NCBI GenBank assembly: GCA_004802725.1
Contig: SGPM01000595.1
Coordinates: 1-10,719, forward strand
Direction of reading: 5' to 3'
From: Antrodiella citrinella
Lineage: Eukaryota > Basidiomycota > Agaricomycetes > Polyporales > Steccherinaceae
Length of the DNA stretch: 10,719 bases
The notes under the pieces were generated by a model. That model was not told where the DNA came from, did not search any database, and saw nothing but the letters and a program-made list of their open reading frames with translations. The position numbers and the translations under genes are program-made. Positions within the stretch are counted from its first letter, which is position 1, and each line of letters starts with the position of its first letter. Below are positions 1 through 6,436 of the stretch, piece by piece.

Positions 1-90
1 CGCGAAATGGAGAGCTGTCGGAGAAGAGTGATGACCACCCAACACCTTATCACATCAACAGTCGTAACGACGCCCATATTCAAAGAAAAT

Positions 91-1026
91 ATGACGACAG
101 CTGCCAACCTTTTGGCCAGGATCCTCAGCCGAGGCGGCTACTCAAATCCGATCCTCGCCCCTCGTATGTGCAACACACCTGTAGACCTGATGGAGAGTGA
201 CGATAAGGTGAGTGTCCTTTATCAAGAGGAGGAATGCAATGCCTGCTGTTGGTGGATATAGCGCAGCAACGGGAGCATCGATGCTTTGTCTCGCGCAAGT
301 TCGAGTGAGCCACACGAGGTTATCGGAGCAGGAACGGGGTACGTAAGTGGATGGATGAGGCAGCGAGCAAGGGCAAAGAGCAGCGCGGAGCTCCCGTCCT
401 TCGACCTTCATTCGGACGACGACGAGGTCCTCTCGTCAGATTGGTGGTACGACGAGTGGGTCGTACAGACCATCACCGTCGTGAATGTGGAGGTCGTGGC
501 TCCACGACCAATCAAGATGGCCAGACCTCCCTTCATGGAGACTGACTTCGTCGCCAACAACGACGAGTCTCAGTGGTCGTAGGGGCTTGTCGAGAGTGCA
601 CCGTTCCTCAACATGCTGGAGTCCTCGCAATTAGAAGCCAGGATCGTGGAGGTCGTGACAGCACTTGTCGTGGAGAATGAGGATGAAGACAAGGAGAACC
701 ACAGGCCTGCTCTCGCGCAGGATCCCGTCGCGGTCATCCCGTCTCCCACCATCTTGGAGTCGGACATGATGATGACAAACATGGTCCGAACCGTCGCAGC
801 CCAGATCGACGAAAGAGGCAACGATGATTTCGACGTCATCTATAGTATCAGTACCGGTATCGAAGAACTAGCAAAGTCTCAAATGCGAGCAGCGGCTACC
901 GTGAATGGGTTCTCTGTTGGGGTGGTTCTCCCAACGCCGCTCGAAGTTGCTGCCGCCATACAGACCATACGGGTTGCCGACTCCCACTACCGCGGAATCA
1001 ACAGTTGGACCAGTGTCATATTGGGC
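91..1026 (+). pseudogene. Copy A of the tandem unknown gene family, decayed
   Basis: This is the first of three paralogues. Exon 1 (91-207, 39 codons) opens with MTTAANLLARILSRGGY, shared almost exactly with copy B; the start at 91 is chosen because it aligns with the starts of B and C, although the frame is open upstream to position 7. A 54-nt intron (208-261, GTGAGT...ATATAG) follows in phase 0. From 262 the frame runs through homologues of exon 2 and exon 3 with no second intron: around 381-395 about 330 nt present in B (roughly 3230-3555) are missing and the frame is kept. An in-frame TAG at 580-582 stands where B has CAG, so translation would stop after 145 residues. The frame then stays open and still matches B and C (DKENHRPALAQ, IPSPTI, LPTPLEVAAAIQT, SHYRGINSWTSVILG) until 1026, where homology ends abruptly and the glycine-rich C-terminus is lost. 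Function unknown. A readthrough or shortened product cannot be excluded. Confidence 0.75.
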
Positions 1027-1441
1027 AGAGCCGGGAGTCAATGCATGGACCGGTATGGGGCTAGCAGACTCATCGGAGGCTGTCCCACTATTCACCTTCG
1101 TGCACCGACATGCACCTGTGTTAGAGTCGATGATTGGCGGGTACTTCAGCAAATCGGGTTGATCTCATTTCTGCACACCCGGGCAGGAGTTTTCGGGTTC
1201 GGATGGATACCAGCAAAGACTTACGGTCGTCATCTTCGGGCCTGATGTGGTCGTCGCTACGACAGACAAAGCAATATTTCATGGTCGGGATTATGCCAGA
1301 CTGTGCCGCGTTCACAGTACTCTCGGCTTGAAGCGAATGCCTTGAAGGGAAGGGAAAGTGCAGAGGATGAGTTCACAACCCAGCGAAGAATCATAGAAAT
1401 GTCTACCTGCAGTAAAGCGATTCCTGTTCTAGAAAATTGAC
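1027..1441. other. Segment without a counterpart at copies B and C; no gene seen
   Basis: This stretch of about 415 bp sits where copies B and C have their C-terminal codons and a roughly 830-bp downstream module. I see no resemblance between it and either of those modules by eye. It extends the open frame of copy A by 73 codons to a TGA at 1243-1245, with a Cys/Arg-rich translation (HLRAPTCTCVRVDDW) that I do not recognise. It is either an insertion that replaced the end of copy A or the far side of a deletion breakpoint. No terminal repeats or target-site duplication are obvious. Confidence 0.4.
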
Positions 1442-1514
1442 TCTAGTAAATGTACTAAGTATTGGAGTAAAACAGTGCCAATACGCATGTGAAATTGAAC
1501 TGACATTGTCTGAG

Positions 1515-1662
1515 TTCTTGCGCGTTGATGAATATTCTGTCCTCGATCATGGTCCCGATGGAACTGAGTACCATCTCCCACGTTGAAGAGATCATAGAAG
1601 AATGCTTGTAACGATTGTCCAGAATGTTGTCGCTGTCGCTGACAATGATTTATTGCCACTCC
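1515..1662 (-). pseudogene. Relic exon (copy 1) with TFWTIVT ... FNxGDGT motif
   Basis: Read on the - strand, this segment gives TFWTIVT and, after one frame change, DLFNVGDGT. The matching segment at 5110-5265 gives TFWTIVT and DIFNKGDGT without a frame change. In the seven TFWTIVT codons all four base differences between the copies are third-position and silent, which suggests past coding constraint in this frame. The exon border shared with the other copy (CAGACAA|YGT) has GTCAGT here instead of GTGAGT, so the donor is damaged as well. I do not recognise the protein family. Confidence 0.35.
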
Positions 1663-2161
1663 TGCAGATCATCTACCGGNCTGGCAACAAATCAGCGGAC
1701 CAGCAGCAGACAGAGGGAGTGCCACAGATAACGTATTGACCGGCGCTTTGATGCTGGCCATACAGGACGATGTCAATACAGCTCACGATCGAGGAAGAAC
1801 CGCTCTCGATCTATCGAGGATTGTTGAGATAGTGAGGCCGTCCATGATCGCTTGACTGGGCTTCAGACGAAAGNCTGTATCTTTCGATGCGCTCTGTATG
1901 ACCTACGATGTCAANTTATGCTTAAATGTGTAGCTGAGAAAGAAATTTACGGTTAAATCCCTCGTATCGTGATGAACTAGTACGCTTCGGCTCTAGGGCT
2001 GCAGCATACAAGTGACGACACGGAGAGGCGAAATACGATGAGAAGANTTNANTTTTGGAGTCCCACAGCGACTGTTTGTCTTCAGCACATTGTGAAACCA
2101 CGGCNATAGCTTGGGAGCAAAGCAAGTTAGCCTCCAATTGGGATGTTATTGAGGTCGTACC

Positions 2162-2425
2162 AGTGTTCCGGCACTCCTCGAGGTAGAGGTAGCGGTCTCG
2201 CTACAGCAACTCGTCCGCTAAGAGTTCTTCGATGCAAAAGTGATGATCGTGTCGAATTTCTCAGACGTGAAGCGCGCATCCCTGTAAATGTTAGCTGAGG
2301 ATGAACAAGAGTATTGTTCGTCTGTACTCGGGGTGGCACTCGGGCATGGGNATGAGCGCCTAGAACGAGAAAAAATGCGTTCGCTGCAGCTACAAAACTG
2401 CGTCAGTAATGAGCTGAAATAAATA
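2162..2425 (+). pseudogene. Relic coding segment (copy 1), two in-frame stops
   Basis: The + frame beginning with AGT at 2162 reads SVPALLEVEVAVSLQQL, then meets TAA at 2219-2221 and TAA at 2285-2287, and goes on with LAEDEQEY and later NCVSNELK. The same frame at 5739 onward is open and gives a recognisably similar peptide (SVPALLEVKVAVSLPQL, ELFDAKVIIV, SCVSNGLK). Many differences between the copies fall at third positions. This looks like the remnant of a gene duplicated along with the unit and since disabled. Family not recognised. Chance similarity of duplicated noncoding DNA remains possible. Confidence 0.25.
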
Positions 2426-2470
2426 GGTCTACAATATACCTGTGCTGCGTCCAGTCAGATTGGCCTGAGG

Positions 2471-2765
2471 TGTAGAGCGTTGAACAAGCTGGCTGCGGTC
2501 GAATGCACCAAACGGATTGCGCCTCATGTCCAGAAGCGCCCGGCCTCGTGCCCGGATCTGAGATGGTGTGTGGCCAGTTAAGGGAAGTCGATGTGGTAGC
2601 CCTTGCTTTCCCCTCAGACAACCAACCTTACACGGNCCAAGCTGCGACGACGCAGCAAAGCTAACGCATACGCAACCGCTCATANAGCGATATCCTCTCT
2701 TGTTCTGCACATCCTCCTTTCCCNACGAGCGCGAGNGCCCATACCAGTCGAGNTTACCAAGGCCA
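2471..2765. promoter_or_regulatory. Near-identical upstream block, copy 1 (putative regulatory element)
   Basis: Aligned by eye to 6014-6309, this 295-bp block differs at only about five resolved bases plus one 1-nt indel (about 98% identity, Ns ignored), while sequence on both sides is clearly more diverged. It ends 126 bp before the ATG of copy B. It contains the inverted repeat at 2641-2656. Position and conservation suggest the core upstream region of the family; a recent gene-conversion tract is the main alternative. I see no clear TATA box. Confidence 0.45.
2641..2656. promoter_or_regulatory. Perfect inverted repeat, copy 1
   Basis: GCTGCG-ACGA-CGCAGC is a perfect 6-bp inverted repeat with a 4-base centre, about 235 bp before the start codon of copy B. 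It is repeated unchanged upstream of copy C at 6185-6200. A dimeric regulator site or a small hairpin are both possible; nothing in the sequence decides between them. Confidence 0.3.
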
Positions 2766-2891
2766 TATTTCGAACTTGGCCAGTATTCACATCGCCTGGT
2801 CCCTTTCCCAACGCGACGCATTGAACATAACGTCATCCACCCAACACCTCATCACAGCACGGGTCGTNACGACGTCCATTTTGAAGCAGCC

Positions 2892-4218
2892 ATGACGACA
2901 GCTGCCAACCTTCTGGCGAAGATCCTCAGCCCAGGCGGGTACCTAGGCTTCTCCGGGCCAATCTCCGCTTCTCGCATATGGGATCAAGCTGCGCCGAGTC
3001 GCATTGAAGAGCTGGTGGAGAAGAGTATTGAAGTGAGTGTATCTCGTCAAGAAGAAGAATGCAATGCTTACAGTTGGTGGCCACAGCGCAACAACGATGN
3101 ATTATCTTGCGCAAGTTTGAGCGAACCGCGCGAGACAACCAGAGCAGGGATGGAGTACGTGGGTGAGTGGTTGGAGAAGATGAGGCAGCTGCAGATGAGC
3201 AACAACTGCGGGGGGAAGAGCAGCGCGAAGGGCAACTATTGGCCACAAGTTGGGAAGACAGACGAAAGTCGAAGTGGTTTCAACAACATGACCAACCATA
3301 GAGAAGAGGTACATCTCTTGTACGACGGTTCATGAGATACATCGCTGANTATCGCTCTTGCTATCGTCACAACAGCACTCCCCTTGGCGCAATCCTGGCG
3401 CATCCGCTGGGCGCTCAAGTTCCGGAAACACATTTTCAGGCTTTGGGTCTGGTATCCCGACTTCCGACAGCCCCATCGCTGGCNATGTTGCCAATGAAAA
3501 CACAGTAAATGTATCCATTAGGGGATCCTACGGGGCTTCCGTCGNGCGCAGGGTCACATTCGACCTTCACCCAGACGACGACGAGGTCCTCTCGTCAAAC
3601 TGGCGGTACGACGAGGNCGTGNGGACAATCACGGTCGTGAAGGTGGAAGTTGTGGCCCCAACGCCATTAAAGATGGTCAGGCCTCTGTTCATGGAAGCCG
3701 ATTTCATCGTCCACAACGACGAGCCGCAGAGGTCNCAGGGGCTCATCGGGGATGCACCATCCGTCATCATACTAGAGTCCACACGATTCGAGGATAGGAT
3801 GGAGGAGGTCGTTTCAGTGCTTNNTGAGGAGGCGGCGGAGGGCGGAAACGAGGAGGGNCACATGCGGCCTGCTCTTGCGCAAGATCCCGTCGNGGTCGTC
3901 CCATCTCCCACCATCTCGGAGTCGGAGATGATGATCGCAAGCATGGTCCGAACCGTCGCAGCTCTCATGGACGACGACGACAATAACGATGATAACACCA
4001 GTGCCATTTNCAGCACTAGAACTGGTGTAGAAGGAGCAGCGGANTACCAGGTGCGACCTGCGGTGGTCCCAACGAACGCGTCCTCTGTTGGNGTGGTTCT
4101 CCCAACGCCGCTCGAAGTTGCAGCCGTCATGCAGACCATGGTTGCCGACTCCCACTACCGCGGAGTCAACAGCTGGACCAATGTCATTTTGGGCGGGTTC
4201 GGNGGAGGGTTGTTCTAG
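2892..4218 (+). CDS. Copy B of the tandem unknown gene family (three exons, about 401 aa)
   Basis: Exons are 2892-3032, 3087-3308 and 3376-4218, all joined in phase 0. Intron 1 is 54 nt (GTGAGT...CACAG); intron 2 is 67 nt (GTACAT...AACAG), a weak donor. Exon borders were set by alignment with copy C: both third exons begin with an (H/S)SPW peptide. I do not recognise the family. Visible parts: MTTAANLLAKILSPGGY at the N-terminus; a variable Ser/Gly/Asn-rich region to about residue 180; a conserved block from residue 183 (FDLHPDDDEVLSSNWRYDE, then VVKVEVVAP and KMVRPLFME); two diverged repeats starting near residues 248 and 295, the second VVPSPTISESEMMIASMVRT followed by an Asp/Asn tract; and a conserved C-terminus (LPTPLEVAAVMQT, SHYRGVNSW, GG-rich tail). 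There is no signal peptide or membrane segment, so an intracellular protein is likely. Several Ns fall in the coding sequence but the frame stays open. Confidence 0.72.
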
Positions 4219-4300
4219 ACACCCANCATCGGTGCGGAGACTACCTGCGCGCGACGACGCGATTACCGCTGTGAAGCAGGGTACTTGTGTTTGGTGTAAA

Positions 4301-4326
4301 CTTATCTGTATCATATGGTTGTATAT
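4301..4326 (+). terminator. Putative 3'-end signal of copy B
   Basis: CTTATCTGTATCATATG followed by GTTGTATATA lies 83 bp after the stop codon and is repeated almost unchanged after copy C. The TGTATC/TATATA-rich composition resembles fungal 3' processing signals, but no AATAAA is present. B also has a small local duplication here: GTATATA occurs twice, about 20 bp apart, where C has it once. Confidence 0.25.
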
Positions 4327-4895
4327 AACCGTGTCATTGTATATAGTGAAAAATGAGACTCACCGTACCGTTGAACTCGCAAGGACACTCGGGGAATCCC
4401 GGGTGTGACGAGTCAAAGCGACCTCCGCATCCTCTTTGCTTGCTTTACGCCGTTTCCTGTACATCCAGGGGATGCAATGCGGTCAACGANAACGACGCAG
4501 ACGAGAGTATGAGGTCCAGGTCGCAGTTGGGATGGCTACTCCGCAGAGCGGACTGGTGACGGTCGGGGACAAGAAAGAATGGCAGTGGTTACGTAATCGA
4601 AAGAGGCCCGTCCAATTTCTACCAATCTTCGNNCGTCANANCTNNNNATCNTNGAGNCNGTANNTCNNTNTGAGNTCNGNNCNANTNCCAATGGCTTTCG
4701 AAGAGGCGAGCTTTGACGTTCAGGTGATTGTTTCAACAGAAATCTGTCATAGCACACCGCCGCCGATACCAAACTACAACCAGTACAAGAAAGATTACAC
4801 GAGGATCTACAATGCACGACCACAACAAAACATATGACATGCACAATCCCATCCAGATCCAATGCCAACAGAAACCATAGAAATTGAAGGAGAAA

Positions 4896-5053
4896 TCAAG
4901 CTTCTACGGCGCAGCTCTTACCAGCACATGCTGCTGCCTCTCCAGTAGTTTAGTAGTTTTACGGCGACGATGGCTCCAACGACGAAGGTGCATCATAGAA
5001 CGCGACCCATAAATACCGAGGATGGGATGCGAGATGTAAAATGAAAGAGAGAA
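4896..5053 (-). pseudogene. Dead copy of the last exon of the MFS transporter
   Basis: On the - strand this is the counterpart of the terminal MFS exon at 8351-8504. It keeps the reverse complements of CTGGGTCGCGTTCTATG (as ATGGGTCGCGTTCTATG) and GAGAGGCAGCAGCATGTG, a TGA at the same place as the real stop codon, and an AG acceptor at 5054-5055. Indels, including an extra AGTAGTTT-type stretch near 4950, break the frame that in the intact gene reads LGGYLWVAFYVF. No other MFS exon is found next to it: the sequence beyond the acceptor is unrelated. It was therefore carried along by the segmental duplication that produced copies B and C. Confidence 0.7.
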
Positions 5054-5109
5054 CTAGATGTGCGATCAGAGTGAGGAACAGTGCCAAGACGCATAGTAAA
5101 AGGACTCAC

Positions 5110-5265
5110 GTTGTCTGAGGCCTCTGCGGTTTGAACCTTGAAAAGAGTTCGGTCGTCCAGCNAAATTTNAGTACCATCTCCCTTGTTGAAGATATCACAA
5201 AAGGATGCTGTGACAATGGTCCAAAATGTGTTCGCTGCCGTTGACATTGATTGACCACCACTCAT
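5110..5265 (-). pseudogene. Relic exon (copy 2) with TFWTIVT ... FNKGDGT motif
   Basis: The - strand frame is open from 5265 to 5110 and contains STAANTFWTIVTASFCDIFN, then KGDGT and LDDRTLFKVQTAEASDN. It ends at a good donor (GTGAGT, 5109-5104), and a TCTAG acceptor follows at 5054-5055, giving a plausible 56-nt intron. What lies beyond the acceptor is the dead MFS terminal exon, although this exon does not look like any part of an MFS protein. The comparison with the copy at 1515-1662 shows silent third-position differences in its best-conserved part. The start at 5265 is simply the first ATG of the frame. Family not recognised; it may be a leftover of a former neighbour gene. Confidence 0.35.
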
Positions 5266-5738
5266 AGAGATCCTCCCTCCGTGACTGGGAGTCGATCAGT
5301 GGACCGGCAGCAGACATCCGGGATGCCTCATATGTCGCTTTAATCAGCNTTCTACTGCTGCGTCAATACAGGTCACAACGGAGAGCAGGGCNGGATTCAC
5401 CGCAGGACTNGACCTATCCAGAGAAAGACNNCGGAGGACGTCCNGGANCGCTCGCTCAGGCCTCAGACGAANGACCGTGCCTTTCGATGCGCGCTGTATG
5501 ATCTAGATATCAAGTTGTGCTTCATTTGTAGAGGTGAATNAAACTCACNAGGAGGTNACCTGGCTNGAGCTCTGGGACCGAAGCCTATAAATGACGATCG
5601 AAGAGACAANAAAAATACGACGAGAAGGCTTTTCCAAGTTCCAGAGCAACTTTTCGTCCTCAGCACANTNTGAAAANACGACGACGGCCGGGGAGCAACG
5701 TCCAGTGGCCTCCAATTGGGGTGATACGGAGTTCGTGT

Positions 5739-5970
5739 AGTGTTCCAGCACTCCTCGAGGTAAAGGTAGCGGTCTCGCTACCGCAACTCNTCCTCCCGGA
5801 GTTATTCGATGCAAAAGTGATAATCGTACCGAGAAANTTCTCGGACGTCATGTTGGCTGANGACGNGAAAGAGTATGCACTCGGGCCTAGCGCGAAGAGG
5901 GNTGAGCGCCTAGATCGAGACAGAACGCCGCATCTACAAAGCTGCGTCAGTAATGGACTGAAATTAAGAG
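5739..5970 (+). pseudogene. Relic coding segment (copy 2), open frame
   Basis: This is the counterpart of 2162-2425. The frame is open here and reads SVPALLEVKVAVSLPQL, ELFDAKVIIV, FSDVMLA, then KEYALGPSAK and LQSCVSNGLK. There is no convincing start codon or upstream exon, and several Ns fall inside, so a working gene is unlikely. It resembles the inner part of a soluble, charged protein; I cannot name a family. Confidence 0.25.
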
Positions 5971-6013
5971 GTCTACAACATACATGTACTGTGTCCAGTC
6001 AGGCCATCCTGGT

Positions 6014-6309
6014 TGTAGAGCGTTGAACAAGCTGGCTGCGGTCGAANNCACCAAACGGATTGAGCCTCATGTCCAGAAGCGCCCGGCCTCGTGCCCGNAT
6101 CTGAGATGGTGTGTGGCCAGTTAAGGGAAGTCGATGTGGTAGCCCTTGCTCTCCCCGCAGACNACCAAACCTTACACGGCCCAAGCTGCGACGACGCAGC
6201 AAAGCTAANGCATACGCAACCGCTCATAAAGCGATATCCTCTCTTGTTCTGCACATCCTCATTTCCCAACGAGCGCGAGANCCTATACCAGTCGAGGTTA
6301 CCAAGGCCA
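6014..6309. promoter_or_regulatory. Near-identical upstream block, copy 2 (putative regulatory element)
   Basis: This is the partner of 2471-2765, about 98% identical by eye, and it ends 127 bp before the ATG of copy C. The sequence between the block and the ATG has diverged much more, so the identity is not just a result of closeness to the gene. Nothing in it looks like a tRNA or other known RNA gene. Confidence 0.45.
6185..6200. promoter_or_regulatory. Perfect inverted repeat, copy 2
   Basis: The same GCTGCG-ACGA-CGCAGC inverted repeat as at 2641-2656, at a similar distance (about 236 bp) from the start codon of copy C. Confidence 0.3.
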
Positions 6310-6436
6310 CAATCTGAACTTGGCCATTACNAATATCACCTCGTCCTTTTCCCAACGCGTCGCGTTGAACATAACGACATCCACNCACCACATTANCNCA
6401 TCGCCTGTCGTAACNACGACCAGATCCCAAGCAAAC

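Larger units (their letters stand above)
1442..2891 (+). repeat. Upstream module, copy 1 (5' flank of copy B)
   Basis: This gene-free interval aligns along its whole length with 5054-6436, the 5' flank of copy C. Shared landmarks in the same order are ACAGTGCCA (1472 and 5078), GTACCATCTCCC, ACGAAAG/CTTTCGATGCGC, CCTCCAATTGGG, GCACTCCTCGAGGTA, CGATGCAAAAGTGAT, TGCGTCAGTAATG and the 295-bp near-identical block. Similarity over most of it looks like 70-80% with many small indels. It holds the presumed promoter of copy B and two relic coding segments listed separately. The last bases before 91 (ACACCTTATCACATCA) show that copy A had the same flank, most of it outside the window. Confidence 0.75.
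4219..5053 (+). repeat. Downstream module, copy 1 (3' flank of copy B)
   Basis: This interval aligns with 7706-8515 behind copy C. Shared landmarks are TATCTGTATCATATG, AATGAGACTCACCGTA, CTCGGGGAATCCCGGGT, GACGAGTCAAAGCGACCTCC, GGGACAAGAAAGAA, GGTTACGTAATC, CCAAACTACA and ACATGCTGCTGCCTCTC. It carries the 3' end region of copy B and, at its right end, a dead copy of the last MFS exon. Positions 4632-4688 are mostly N and cannot be read. Apart from the MFS fragment I see no gene in it. Confidence 0.75.
5054..6436 (+). repeat. Upstream module, copy 2 (5' flank of copy C)
   Basis: This is the counterpart of 1442-2891 and holds the presumed promoter of copy C. Within it, 5110-5265 (- strand) and 5739-5970 (+ strand) look like relic coding segments, and 6014-6309 is the near-identical block. 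Between 5270 and 5735 I see only diverged duplicated sequence with several Ns and no supportable gene. Confidence 0.75.

Noticed and set aside
7..90. Extension of copy A's frame upstream of 91 to a start at 7
   Set aside because: Copies B and C both start at the position equivalent to 91, and the sequence before it matches their untranslated flanks.
1740..1860. Ankyrin-like peptide DVNTAHDRGRTALDLSR on the + strand
   Set aside because: It is one partial match with stops close by on both sides, and the duplicated counterpart near 5350-5450 does not keep the frame.
2429..2620. - strand frame GHTPSQIRARGRALLDMRRN in the near-identical block, also open at 5999-6202
   Set aside because: The few differences between the copies change amino acids (Arg to Leu, Lys to Glu) and the frames end differently, so there is no sign of coding constraint.
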